From NCBI GenBank assembly GCA_040904785.1, contig JBBDSV010000082.1:22895-86894 (forward strand): a stretch of 64,000 bases of DNA, read 5' to 3'. Made by a program: the position numbers and the translations under genes. Below, piece by piece: positions 52,301 to 61,351 of this stretch; position 1 is the first letter of the stretch, and each line of letters starts with the position of its first letter. Source of the stretch: JBBDSV01 sp040904785. GTDB taxonomy: Bacteria > Actinomycetota > Nitriliruptoria > Nitriliruptorales > Nitriliruptoraceae. The notes beneath the pieces are model-generated. The model worked only from the letters and a program-made list of their open reading frames with translations. It made no database searches and was not told where the DNA came from.

Positions 52301-53169
52301 GCGAGCGCCCGTTCCAGCTGGTCGACGAGCGCCACACGGGGTTCGTCGCGGCCCACGAGCTTGCGACTGACGAGTTGTTCAACCGGGGTGCGCCGTGCGA
52401 CCGAAACGTCACGGGTCTCGGAGATGCGTTCACGCAGCTGTTCGGTCTCGGCCGACGGTGGCGTGCCGAGCTCCTCCAAGAGGACCGAGCGGCACCGTTC
52501 ATACTGTTCCAGCGCCTGACTGTGCTGGCCGAGCAGCACACACAGCCGCATGACCTCACGGTGGACGTCTTCGCGCAGGGGCACCTGGTGGGTCAGCCGT
52601 TGAGCGAACGTGAGCGCCTCGTCGAAGTTGCCGCGCTTCTTGCACGCGTCGACGAGACGTCCCAAGGCGGTGGCGTACCGATGCCGCAGCCGATCCTGCT
52701 CGTCGACGACCCAGGACTCGTACGAGCCGGCGAGCAGGTCGCCGTGGTACAGGTCGACGCAGTGCCGCAGATTCCGCAGACCCGCATCGTCGACCGCGCC
52801 GGCACGGTCGATGCGGTCGAGGCGGGCCTCAAACTCCTCGGCGTCGAGCCAGTAGGGCGCGGAGGCGTCGAACACGACATCGTCGCCCTGGGTGACGAGA
52901 TACGTGTGATCGGGCGCGAGCTCACCGAGGCAGTCCTGGATCTGCCAGAGCGCATGGCTCAGCCGTCGACGCGCCCGCGACTCGGTCGCCTCGGGCCAGA
53001 ACCGGTCGCTGAGCAGGCTGCGCGGTTGTGGCCGTCCGGCGTGCAGGGCGAGCCAGGCGAACAGCAGCCGGGCCGACCGTGACGGCAGCGGCGGAAGCGG
53101 GCGGCCGTCGAACTGCACCGAGAATCCGCCGAACAGGCGGATCTCGAGCACCTCACGCGGCAACGCCAT
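49375..53169 (-). CDS. Giant AfsR/SARP-like AAA+ regulator with TPRs and a C-terminal HTH
   Basis: A 1264-residue cytosolic regulator. Order: winged-helix DNA-binding domain (about 10-95), bacterial transcriptional activation domain (about 100-250), AAA ATPase with Walker A GEPGIGKSQ near 305 and Walker B LLVVIEDAQ near 410, a long helical/TPR region (about 640-1180), and a terminal DeoR-like HTH (ATVHDLASALDVSTSTVRRDLRQLRARG, about 1225-1255). DNA-binding modules at both ends are unusual. ATG 53169 was chosen; GTG 53184 is possible. It is upstream of the histidine kinase and the peptide transporter. Confidence 0.87.
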   Translation of the reverse strand: MALPREVLEIRLFGGFSVQFDGRPLPPLPSRSARLLFAWLALHAGRPQPRSLLSDRFWPEATESRARRRLSHALWQIQDCLGELAPDHTYLVTQGDDVVFDASAPYWLDAEEFEARLDRIDRAGAVDDAGLRNLRHCVDLYHGDLLAGSYESWVVDEQDRLRHRYATALGRLVDACKKRGNFDEALTFAQRLTHQVPLREDVHREVMRLCVLLGQHSQALEQYERCRSVLLEELGTPPSAETEQLRERISETRDVSVARRTPVEQLVSRKLVGRDEPRVALVDQLERALAGSAGMVFVEGEPGIGKSQLLAQVADDARWRGFTVVWGECAGPQVPYAAIREALEPELDAVRVAQLRAHVEPVWLREAARLLDPLRAAVADTPAPTLAGTDGAERMREALVQVLAGFAAIDPLLVVIEDAQRADQETLELLRALGRHAATRPLLVVLSFRDADARHDDLVWSGLRAVDRDSRPTRIKLEPLTAFETAALLREVLGAADVPARFAEAVHRESGGNPLYTLELLRALRDAGRLRDEDRDRLDTLEVPVTDGLKAIIDDRLDYLDASATDVVQLAAVCGAECDIDVLRAGSELDERALAGALAELVRRNLLELGGEVCRFTHAATRRVVLGRVDPDTARALHLAAGEALERIAPERVEALAEHFHAAELPDRAIPYLRRAGERAIGLHAYATAANHLSAAIGLAQRAVLSTEARLALLAQYESVLGVLGRREEQAEVLDQLLPLAGDDVDAVVDVSVRRAIYLGHIDEFDEAIRVAGDAIRRAGAGHAHAKGRANAALGQLLSWSGANDEAATVLTEAAELLAEDHVEVVKAHVSRGAALRAVQQFDAARAELELARELAEDHDDQVGLVQALGALADVHAETSRTEDAVALNERAVELARAIGYRHREGVGLVNLGTVQLTRGDPVRALAAYDEALRVFDGLGNRRGVAMVQLNRGWLRHRWFGQDAEAEGDALAAQRYFQEVGNRGLAAVCLETLAGVARHRGDFTRAGEHLADGRSAAEISGDQRALIQVRRGEIELALATEELERAVAAATEVRAHLDTLGLPEFAADICALGALACAENGDLERAEGFAHAAAAALEDCSEPHRIHWRLARVARALDRPDAVAVHAQQAAELLDAALGALDERAREIATTVVPEHQQIVTVGRELAPRTVALRMAHRAAPRGRALTDEELVEVTLALAPPPRTPDERQQQLADVLAQIEQQDAQATVHDLASALDVSTSTVRRDLRQLRARGLTAVTRGTGTG

Positions 53170-53402
53170 GGTCCAGTTTCCCACCGAAGATGTGGCGAGA
53201 GCTTACGTCAGGCGTCCCCAGCCGACGAGATCGGATTCGGCGCCGACGCGTGCGACCGGCGCGTCATCCCCTAGGGCCGCAAGTCCCGTCAGGTCACGAC
53301 CGCGGTCCCGTCGGATCGGCCCCTTGTCCCCTGCGCACACCGGTGGTGGCATCCCTATCGTGCATGACGAGGCACAACGGACCCACGACAAGGAGCGCGT
53401 CC
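53170..53402. other. Divergent promoter region
   Basis: About 230 bp between the giant regulator and a small membrane protein gene. No gene or clear operator is visible. The sequence must hold both promoters. Confidence 0.4.
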
Positions 53403-53819
53403 ATGAACCTCCGCAAACTCGCATCACTCGGCTCGATCGTCTTCGGCACGATCCTGATCCTCGGGGCGATCGGCACGTGGACGATGGTCAGTTCGATGCT
53501 CGCCGACCAGAACATCACCACCCCGGAGGACGCCTGCCTGCCCGAACGTGAGGTCGATGGACCGTTCACCGCCTACTGCCAGGCCACGATCATCGACAAG
53601 CACGCGTTGAATTCGACGGACGGCCTGCGCTACGCGGAGCTCGACCGCGAGGACCCGCGGCGCGCGACGGCGATGAACGCCTCGTTCCTGCAGTCCTCCC
53701 TGTTCACGTCGGTGCTCGCCTTCGGTGTCGCGGCGATGGCCGGCGGCATGGGCGTGCTGTTCGTCCTGATCGGGCTCGGGATTCGAGACGTCAGCGAACA
53801 CGTGGCCGAGGTCAGATAG
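53403..53819 (+). CDS. Small membrane protein of unknown function
   Basis: A 138-residue protein with two membrane helices (about 7-29 and 103-128) and a central extracellular loop containing two Cys (DACLPEREVDGPFTAYCQATIID) that could form a disulfide. I do not recognise a family. ATG 53403 follows AAGGAG at 8 nt. Confidence 0.65.
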   Translation: MNLRKLASLGSIVFGTILILGAIGTWTMVSSMLADQNITTPEDACLPEREVDGPFTAYCQATIIDKHALNSTDGLRYAELDREDPRRATAMNASFLQSSLFTSVLAFGVAAMAGGMGVLFVLIGLGIRDVSEHVAEVR

Positions 53820-53848
53820 ACCCACGGCAGCTTGACCGTTCACATCTT

Positions 53849-53894
53849 CGACGGGCCCCCCCCCCGACCCCGCGTACGCGGCGGTGGCCCGTCG
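53849..53894. terminator. Two-way hairpin between convergent genes
   Basis: A perfect 9-bp inverted repeat, CGACGGGCC (53849-53857) and GGCCCGTCG (53886-53894), encloses a 10-bp palindrome CGCGTACGCG (53871-53880) and a run of ten C (53856-53865). It lies between the ends of two convergent genes and suits a bidirectional terminator. Confidence 0.55.
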
Positions 53895-53909
53895 AGCGTC
53901 GTGCCGCAG

Positions 53910-54311
53910 TCAGGTGTCCAGTGCCGAGCCGCGTGCGCGACCGCCGAGCGGGTGGACACGCCAGCGCACGACCGCAACGACGGCGAGCAGCGCCAGCAGC
54001 ACGACGTTGGACACCATGGACTGCGTCTCACCACGTGGCAGGTGCCAGAAAAACGCTCCGACCATCACGAGGCCGAGACCGGCAGCCGCCGCCGGAACGA
54101 GTGCGGTCGACCGACGTGCGAGCGCCGGAAGCACGAGCCCGAGCCCGCCGAGGATCTCGACGGTTCCGCTGATGAGGTGCAGTGGTGTCGATAGGTCATA
54201 CATCCATTCCATCGGCGCCGGAAGTCCGGGCGGCACCACGAAGTGTGTGATGCCCGTTGCGACGAAATAGATGGCGAGCACGACTTGCAGAACCCAGGTC
54301 ACGCGATGCAT
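53910..54311 (-). CDS. DoxX-family membrane protein
   Basis: A 133-residue protein with four helices. VLQVVLAIYFVATGITHF and GTVEILGGLGLVLPAL are the standard DoxX/DoxD-like segments, and FFWHLPRGE follows the third helix. The family includes quinone-linked sulfur or redox proteins, but this one cannot be placed further. ATG 54311 follows GGGAGG. Confidence 0.8.
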   Translation of the reverse strand: MHRVTWVLQVVLAIYFVATGITHFVVPPGLPAPMEWMYDLSTPLHLISGTVEILGGLGLVLPALARRSTALVPAAAAGLGLVMVGAFFWHLPRGETQSMVSNVVLLALLAVVAVVRWRVHPLGGRARGSALDT

Positions 54312-54528
54312 GGTCCCCTCCCGGTTGCACCCATCCCGGACCGAGCGATCCGGGCATCGACGATGACGGTGACCCATCGTCGTCGTTTCTAGCTGCCAAC
54401 GCCACCACGGACGGCGGCATTCCGACGACGTCGGCCGCGGCGGGAGACGACCGTGGCGCTCGGGAATGCCCGCGACCCGGACGACGTTGTCCGGACGACC
54501 GCCATACGCCTACGGAGTCGACTCCTTG
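54312..54528. other. Divergent promoter region with a 12-bp palindrome
   Basis: About 215 bp between the DoxX and MBL-rhodanese genes. GGAGTCGACTCC (54514-54525) is a perfect palindrome ending 3 nt before the ATG of the MBL-rhodanese gene. It overlaps the place where a ribosome site would be, so it could be an operator or an mRNA control element. Confidence 0.4.
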
Positions 54529-55935
54529 ATGCACATCGACACCATTGCAACGCCGTCGCTCGGCGATCGCAGCTACGTCGTTTCCGAGGGCTCGCTCGCG
54601 ATCGCGATCGACCCACAGCGCGACATCGACCGCATCCTCGCCGTCCTCGACGATCGCGCCGTGCGCCTGGCGTGGGTGCTTGAGACCCACAATCACAACG
54701 ACTATGTCTCCGGCGGCTTGGAGTTGGCCCGGCGCACTGGCGCGACCTACGCCATGGCCGCCGACGAGGAGATGTTCTTCGCCTTTCACGGTCTGCGCGA
54801 TGGCGACGAGATTGCGGTGGGCGCGCTCCGTGTGCGCGTGATGCACACCCCGGGGCACACGCCGACCCACCTCGCGTTCGCGGTGACCGACGGAGAGGGC
54901 CACGCGGTGTTCACCGGCGGGTCGCTGCTCTATGGATCGGTCGGCCGCACCGATCTCGTGGCTCGGTCACTCACGGAGCAGCTCACGCGCCTGCAGCACG
55001 CCTCTGCACGACGACTCGCCCACGAGTTGCCCGACGACACGACCGTGCTGCCCACTCACGGCTTCGGCAGTTTCTGTTCCTCGGCCGCGGCCGACACCGC
55101 GTCGAGCTCTCCCGACCCGACGTCGGGCCTCGAGACGTCGACGATCGCCGAGCAGCGACAGACGAACCTTGCATTGACGATCAGCGACGAGGACGCGTTC
55201 GTCGAGCGACTCGTTGACGGACTCGATGCCTACCCCCGCTACTACGCTCACATGGCGCCCCGGAACAAGGTCGGCCCGGGGCCGATCGACCTGTCGCCTC
55301 CCGTCGATGCGGACCCGATGGAACTCTCCCGGCGCATCCACGCGGGCGAATGGGTCGTCGACCTTCGCGACCGCATCGCGTATGCCGGCGACCACGTGCG
55401 CGGCACCGTCAACGTCGAGGTCGGCACCTCGTTCTGCACCTACCTGGCGTGGCTCGTGCCCTGGGGCACGCCGGTAACACTCGTGGGCGACACACCGGAC
55501 GAGGTCGCCGAGGCCCAGCGGCAGCTGGTTCGCGTCGGCATCGATCGGCCCGCCGCGCGAGCGGTTGGCGGCGTCGACGCGTACGGCGCGGGGCAGCCTC
55601 GCGGCGACTATCGCGTCGCGTCGTGGGAGGAATTGGTCGCCACGTCGCACGAGGGAGACATCCACGTCCTCGACGTGCGACGCAACGACGAGCGGGCCCG
55701 CGGCGGACTGGCCGGCTCACAGCACATCCCGATCCACGAACTCGAGCGGCGGGTCGCCGAGGTGCCCGACGGCCGCCCGGTCTGGGTCCACTGTGCGTCG
55801 GGCTACCGCGCATCGATTGCCTGCTCGCTGCTGGTGCGTGCGGGTCGAACGCCGGTGCTCGTCGACGACAGCGACGACCGCCTTGCCGACCTTGGCCTGC
55901 CGGTGACGGTGACGGCCGACGAACCGGCAGCGTGA
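54529..55935 (+). CDS. MBL-rhodanese protein (persulfide dioxygenase / CstB-like)
   Basis: A 468-residue protein. Residues about 1-230 form a metallo-beta-lactamase fold of the ETHE1/CstB type, with metal motif ETHNHNDYVSGG and HTPGHTPTH. Two rhodanese domains follow. The first has GDTPDE in place of the Cys loop and is probably inactive; the second has WVHCASGYRAS with the catalytic Cys. Such fusions oxidise low-molecular-weight persulfides to sulfite or thiosulfate. It is coupled to a methyltransferase gene downstream (GTGA overlap). Confidence 0.87.
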   Translation: MHIDTIATPSLGDRSYVVSEGSLAIAIDPQRDIDRILAVLDDRAVRLAWVLETHNHNDYVSGGLELARRTGATYAMAADEEMFFAFHGLRDGDEIAVGALRVRVMHTPGHTPTHLAFAVTDGEGHAVFTGGSLLYGSVGRTDLVARSLTEQLTRLQHASARRLAHELPDDTTVLPTHGFGSFCSSAAADTASSSPDPTSGLETSTIAEQRQTNLALTISDEDAFVERLVDGLDAYPRYYAHMAPRNKVGPGPIDLSPPVDADPMELSRRIHAGEWVVDLRDRIAYAGDHVRGTVNVEVGTSFCTYLAWLVPWGTPVTLVGDTPDEVAEAQRQLVRVGIDRPAARAVGGVDAYGAGQPRGDYRVASWEELVATSHEGDIHVLDVRRNDERARGGLAGSQHIPIHELERRVAEVPDGRPVWVHCASGYRASIACSLLVRAGRTPVLVDDSDDRLADLGLPVTVTADEPAA

Positions 55936-56534
55936 GGATGGACGCCGCCGACTGGGACGCGCGCTACCGCGAGACCACGCAGATGTGGTCGCGGGGTCCG
56001 AACGTGTTCGTGGCCGAGCGGCTCGCCGACGCCGCGCCCGGACGTGCCATCGACCTTGCCGGCGGTGAGGGCCGCAATGCGGTGTGGCTGGCCGAACGCG
56101 GTTGGGACGTCGAGTTGGTCGAGTTCTCCCGCGTCGCGCTCGACCGGGCCGTCGATCGGGCCGACGAGGCAGGTGTGCGTCTGACGACGACGCATGCCGA
56201 CGTCACGAGCGAACCCGCGCTCGAACGCGCCGATCTCGTCCTCATCGCTTACCTGCAATTGCCGTCGGCGCAGATGGCGAGGGTGTGCGCGTATGCAGCG
56301 AGTCTCGTCGGTCACGGCGGTAGGCTGCTGCTCGTCGGACATGCACGTCGCAACCTCCTCGAGGGTTTCGGCGGCCCGTCGGACCCGGATGTGCTTCACG
56401 ACCCGGCGTCCTTGGCATCGTGGTTCTCCACGGCGGGGCTGACCGTCGACGAGGCGAGCGAGGTCACACGCCGCGTCGACGGTGACCACGGACCGCAGAC
56501 CGCCATCGACGTGCTTGTCGACGCCCACCGCTGA
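55932..56534 (+). CDS. SAM-dependent methyltransferase
   Basis: A 200-residue class I methyltransferase. DWDARYRETTQMWSRGPNVFV at the N-terminus and the SAM motif AIDLAGGEGRNAVWLAERGW resemble the tellurite/thiol methyltransferase-like group (TehB-like). LIAYLQLP and GGRLLLVGH are the later motifs. GTG 55932 gives a GTGA overlap with the upstream stop; ATG 55938 is the alternative. Its link to a persulfide dioxygenase suggests a small thiol or chalcogen substrate, which is inference. Confidence 0.83.
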   Translation: MRMDAADWDARYRETTQMWSRGPNVFVAERLADAAPGRAIDLAGGEGRNAVWLAERGWDVELVEFSRVALDRAVDRADEAGVRLTTTHADVTSEPALERADLVLIAYLQLPSAQMARVCAYAASLVGHGGRLLLVGHARRNLLEGFGGPSDPDVLHDPASLASWFSTAGLTVDEASEVTRRVDGDHGPQTAIDVLVDAHR

Positions 56535-56583
56535 TCCCACGCGCAGATGCCGCGGGTCCTGCTGCCTCATGGGGATGCCTCTG

Positions 56584-57587
<1,004 letters not shown>

Positions 57588-57591
<4 letters not shown>

Positions 57592-58445
57592 CAACGACCA
57601 CGGCACCTCCGAACGCATCCGAACGGGTGATCCGCGAACGAATCACGCTGCGCGACGTCGTCATCGACACTGCCGTGATCGCCCGACGCAATCTCGTGCG
57701 CGTCGTGCGGCTGCCACAGCTACTCTTGTTCGCCACGGTCCAGCCGGTGATGTTCCTCGTACTCTTCAATTTCGTCTTCGGTGGCGCGATCTCCGAGAGC
57801 CTGCCGACCGTCGATGCCGACCACTACATCGTGTTCCTGTTGCCCGGCCTGATGGTGCAGATCGCCACGTTCGGTGCGGGCCAGACCGCGCTCGGCCTCA
57901 TCGAGGACCTCAACAACGGCGTCGTCGATCGCTTCCGTTCGCTGCCGATGGCCCGCTCCGCGGTGCTTGCCGGTCGTACGCTTGCCGATCTGGTGCGAAA
58001 CGCCGCGGTGTTGTCGCTCATGCTCGGTATCGCGTTCCTCTTGGGGTTCCGCTGGCAGACGTCACTGTGGCTCTTCCTCGCAGGCTTTGGGCTGGGGCTG
58101 TTGTTCAGCTACGCGTTGTCGTGGATCATGGCCTCGATCGGCCTGTCGGTGCGCAACCCCGAGGCCGCCCAGACGGCGGTGATGCTGCCGATGTTCCCAT
58201 TCGTGTTCGCCAGTGCGGTGTTCATTCCCACACACACCATGCCGGGCTGGTTGCAAGCGTTCGCGAACAATCAGCCGATCACCATCGTCGCCAACGCAAT
58301 GCGTGGTCTGATGGTGGGCGAGGAGCTGTTGCCCGCTGGTCAGACCGTCGGCGGGCAGGTGCTCGCCGCGCTGGCGTGGATCCTCGGCATCATCATCGTG
58401 TTCGCGCCACTCGCGGTTCGCCGCTACCGGCGCGTCGTGCTTTGA
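57588..58445 (+). CDS. DrrB-type ABC-2 membrane permease
   Basis: A 285-residue ABC-2 permease with six helices. NLVRVVRLPQLLLFATVQPVMFLVLF opens the protein; EDLNNGVVDRFRSLPMARSAVLAGR is the family motif. MPGWLQAFANNQPITIVANAMRGL lies near the end. The ATG overlaps the stop of the ATPase gene (ATGA). Together they form a complete DrrAB exporter. Confidence 0.9.
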
Positions 58446-58505
58446 ATCGTCCCGTCCGTGCCCGGCTGATCACGCCGCGGCGACGCAACTCTCCGAAAGT
58501 CCGTC

Positions 58506-60062
58506 GTGTCCAACCTTGACGAAGCCGCCCGCCGGCGCACGTTCGCGATCATCTCCCATCCGGACGCCGGCAAGACCACCCTGACGGAGAAGTTCCTCCT
58601 GTTCGCCGGCGCGATCCGTGAGGCCGGGGCCGTCCAGAACCGCAAGGTTGCGCGCAACACCGCCTCGGACTGGCTCGAGCTTGAGCAGAAGCGCGGCATC
58701 TCGGTCAGCTCGACCGTGCTCCGCTTCACGCACGGTGATCACGTGTTCAACCTTTTAGACACTCCGGGCCACCGCGACTTCTCCGAGGACACCTACCGCG
58801 TGCTCTCCGGCGTCGACGCCGCGATCATGGTCCTCGATGCGGCACGGGGAGTCGAGCCGCAGACCGAGAAGCTTTACGCAGTCTGCCGGCGACGCGGCAC
58901 CCCGGTGCTCACGTTCGTCAACAAGATGGACCGTCCCGCACCGGAGCCGCTGGAGATCCTCGACGACATCGAACGCGCCCTGTCGATCGACACCCATCCG
59001 GTGACCTGGCCGGCAGTCATCAACGGCACATTCACCGGCGTCGTCGACCGACGGTCGGCGATGTTCCACGCCTTCGAGCCCGCAGCGCACGGTTCGACGA
59101 TCGGCGGCGAGTCGGCACAGCCATTCGCCTCCGCGCACGATCCCGACGGCGCGGTTGCCGACGAACTGTCGCTGCTCGATGAGTTGGGCAAGGACGTCGA
59201 CGTCGACCGGTTCCTGAACGGGACGGCGACGCCGGTGTTCTTCGGCTCGGCGCTGGCGAACTTCGGTGTCCGATTGCTGCTCGATGCGGTCGCCGAACTC
59301 GCACCGGCTCCGTCGGCCCGGGAGACGATCCTCGGCGATGAACGGGCGCTCGATGCTCCGTTCGCCGGGTTCGTGTTCAAGATCCAGGCCAACCTCGACC
59401 CGCGCCACCGCGACCGGCTCGCGTTCGTCCGCGTGTGTTCGGGGCGGTTCGAACGTGGCACCGCACTCGTGTGCGCCCGCAGCCAGCGGCGCATCGTGGC
59501 CAAATATGCGCATCAGGTGTTCGGACGTGATCGCCAGACGGTCGACGTCGCCTATCCCGGTGACGTGATCGGGCTGGTCAACGCGACGGATCTGCGCATC
59601 GGCGACACGCTCTCGGAAGCGGGCGACGTCGCCTTCCCACCGCCGCCGACGTTCACGCCCGAACACTTCGCAACCGTCTCCCCCGTAGATCGGTCCAAGG
59701 CCAAACAGTTCCGGCGCGGCCTCGAACAGCTCGACGAGGAGGGCGTTGTCCAGGTACTGCGCCATCCCGAGTTCGGGGACCAGGAGCCGATGCTCGCCGC
59801 GGTCGGCCAGCTGCAGTTCGAGGTCGCCGCCTGGCGGATGGAGCAGGAATTCGGCGCGCCCGTGAGATTGACTCCTGCCGGATTCGCCGAAGCACGAGGC
59901 ACGGACGACTCGTCAGCCAGTGAGCTGGGACGCATGCACGATGTTGCGATCTACCTGCGTGCCGACGGATCCCCACTCGCGTTGTTCCGCAACCGGTGGG
60001 TGCGCGAACGCATCGAACGGGACCATCCCGAGCTGACGCTCGACAACGTGCTCGTCAACTAG
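58506..60062 (+). CDS. prfC: Peptide chain release factor 3
   Basis: A 518-residue translational GTPase. G1 is SHPDAGKTTLTEKFL (about 17), G2 includes GISVSSTVLRF, G3 DTPGHRDFSEDTYR and G4 VNKMDRP. The RF3-specific Q-E-AGAVQNRK and the C-terminal EFGDQEPMLAAVGQLQFEVAAWRMEQEF are present. It removes RF1/RF2 from the ribosome after termination. The GTG start at 58506 has GAAAG upstream. The stop overlaps the convergent MarR gene by 4 bp. Confidence 0.94.
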   Translation: MSNLDEAARRRTFAIISHPDAGKTTLTEKFLLFAGAIREAGAVQNRKVARNTASDWLELEQKRGISVSSTVLRFTHGDHVFNLLDTPGHRDFSEDTYRVLSGVDAAIMVLDAARGVEPQTEKLYAVCRRRGTPVLTFVNKMDRPAPEPLEILDDIERALSIDTHPVTWPAVINGTFTGVVDRRSAMFHAFEPAAHGSTIGGESAQPFASAHDPDGAVADELSLLDELGKDVDVDRFLNGTATPVFFGSALANFGVRLLLDAVAELAPAPSARETILGDERALDAPFAGFVFKIQANLDPRHRDRLAFVRVCSGRFERGTALVCARSQRRIVAKYAHQVFGRDRQTVDVAYPGDVIGLVNATDLRIGDTLSEAGDVAFPPPPTFTPEHFATVSPVDRSKAKQFRRGLEQLDEEGVVQVLRHPEFGDQEPMLAAVGQLQFEVAAWRMEQEFGAPVRLTPAGFAEARGTDDSSASELGRMHDVAIYLRADGSPLALFRNRWVRERIERDHPELTLDNVLVN

Positions 60063-60532
60063 CGGTCCCGCCGCTTGGCGTCCTCGATGTTGCGGACGAT
60101 CTGTGCGCACATGCGTTCGAGATCGGCGACGTCGGTGTCGTCGAGCCCGTTGAAGACCAGCTCACGGACCCGTTCAACATGGCCGGGCGCGCTGGCCTCC
60201 ACGACCGCCCAGCCCGCCTGCGTGAGTTCGGCCATCGTGGCCCGGGCATCGTCAGCGCATGGCGTTCGCTGGACCCATTCCCGCAGCTCGAGGCGGGTCA
60301 CCACGTGCGACAGACGCGACAACGACGCGTTCGCCTGATGCGCGAGTTCGCTGAGGCGCAACCGCCACTCGGGCGCCTCGCTCAGCAGCGCCAGCACCCA
60401 GTACTCGAAGTGGGACAGCCCGGCGTCGCGCTGCAACTGCTGCTCGAGTCCACCCGGCAGGCGCAGCATTACCGCCGCGAGCGCGCGCCACGCGCGCTGC
60501 TCGTCTTCTGTCAACCACTGCGGCTCACTCAT
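60059..60532 (-). CDS. MarR-family transcriptional regulator
   Basis: A 157-residue winged-helix dimer. LSHFEYWVLALLSEAPEWRLRLSELAHQANASLSRLSHVVTRLELREWVQRTPCADDARATMAELTQAG is the MarR DNA-binding core with the wing. It is divergent from a YceI-family gene and likely represses it; tandem direct repeats lie between them. ATG 60532 is the domain-consistent start. Confidence 0.9.
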   Translation of the reverse strand: MSEPQWLTEDEQRAWRALAAVMLRLPGGLEQQLQRDAGLSHFEYWVLALLSEAPEWRLRLSELAHQANASLSRLSHVVTRLELREWVQRTPCADDARATMAELTQAGWAVVEASAPGHVERVRELVFNGLDDTDVADLERMCAQIVRNIEDAKRRDR

Positions 60533-60572
60533 CGTGCCGCGGACCCTAGTCGACGATTTCCGAGCGATGGGT

Positions 60573-60619
60573 TGACGCGTCACCTTTTTACGTGACGCTT
60601 CACTTTTTCCTGCTATAGT
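60573..60619 (+). promoter_or_regulatory. yceI-type promoter with tandem MarR-type operators
   Basis: TATAGT (60614-60619) with TG upstream is an extended -10 for the YceI gene. Two direct repeats, TGACGCGTCAC-CTTTTT (from 60573) and TGACGCTTCAC-TTTTT (from 60593), are spaced exactly 20 bp, about two helical turns. The first contains the palindrome TGACGCGTCA. GCGTCAC (60577-60583) and GTGACGC (60592-60598) also form an inverted repeat. The second copy covers the -35 position. Confidence 0.5.
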
Positions 60620-60659
60620 TGATCCTGCAACCAAAACGTGATGGACCAAAGGAGCACCG

Positions 60660-61223
60660 ATGACCACCGCACTCGCCCCGCAGCTCTCCGAGCTGACCGG
60701 CACCTACACGATCGACCCGTCCCACTCCGAGGTCGGCTTCACCGCGCGCCACGCGATGGTGACCAAGGTCCGCGGCACCTTCACCGATGTCGACGGCACG
60801 ATCCACGCCGATGGCGAGGACATATCGCGTTCGTCGGTTGAGGTCACGACCGATGCCGCCAGTGTCGACACGCGCAGCGACGATCGTGACGGACACCTGC
60901 GCAGCGCCGACTTCTTCGACGTCGACACCTACCCGCACATCACCTTCACCTCGAGAAAGATCGAACCGCAGTCGGACTCGACCTTCAGCGTCACCGGCGA
61001 CCTGACCATCAAGGACGTCACCCACGAGGTCAGCTTCGACGTCGAGCTCACCGGCCCCGCCGTCGACCCGTTCGGCAACGAGCGGATCGGCTTCGAGGGC
61101 GAACTGACCGTCAACCGCAAGGACTGGGGACTGACCTGGAACGCCGCGCTCGAAACCGGCGGTGTGCTCGTCAGCGAGAAGGTTTCGCTGCACTTCGACG
61201 TCTCCGCGATCCGCGTCAACTGA
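60660..61223 (+). CDS. YceI-family lipid-binding-like protein
   Basis: A 187-residue protein without a signal peptide. LTGTYTIDPSHSEVGFTARHAMVTKVRG at the start and GDLTIKDVTHEVSFDVELTG, then RKDWGLTWN, near the end are the YceI lipocalin-like signature for isoprenoid or polyprenyl binding. Members are usually periplasmic; cytosolic actinobacterial forms under MarR control are common. AAGGAGC precedes the ATG. Confidence 0.92.
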   Translation: MTTALAPQLSELTGTYTIDPSHSEVGFTARHAMVTKVRGTFTDVDGTIHADGEDISRSSVEVTTDAASVDTRSDDRDGHLRSADFFDVDTYPHITFTSRKIEPQSDSTFSVTGDLTIKDVTHEVSFDVELTGPAVDPFGNERIGFEGELTVNRKDWGLTWNAALETGGVLVSEKVSLHFDVSAIRVN

Positions 61224-61264
61224 TCGCCCCGTCCCTCGGCGCTCGGGTGGCCGCACCGGATCGG

Positions 61265-61274
61265 NNNNNNNNNN
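61265..61274. other. Assembly gap (10 N)
   Basis: Ten undetermined bases between the YceI gene and the serine hydrolase gene. The number may be nominal, and sequence of unknown length may be missing. Linkage across it should be treated as scaffolded. Confidence 0.97.
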
Positions 61275-61351
61275 GGGGCGCCCACCGGTCGTTTGGCCCC
61301 GGGCCGAGCATGCGCCGTAGGCTTGATCGGCGCCGAGGAGGCCACCTGCCG

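Noticed and set aside
49375..53169. AfsR-like regulator as sign of a secondary-metabolite cluster
   Set aside because: No polyketide, NRPS, terpene or RiPP genes are in the window; neighbours are a kinase and a transporter.
53856..53865. C10 run as a phase-variable tract
   Set aside because: It is intergenic between gene ends within a terminator hairpin, so no coding or promoter effect is expected. Length errors are likely in such runs.
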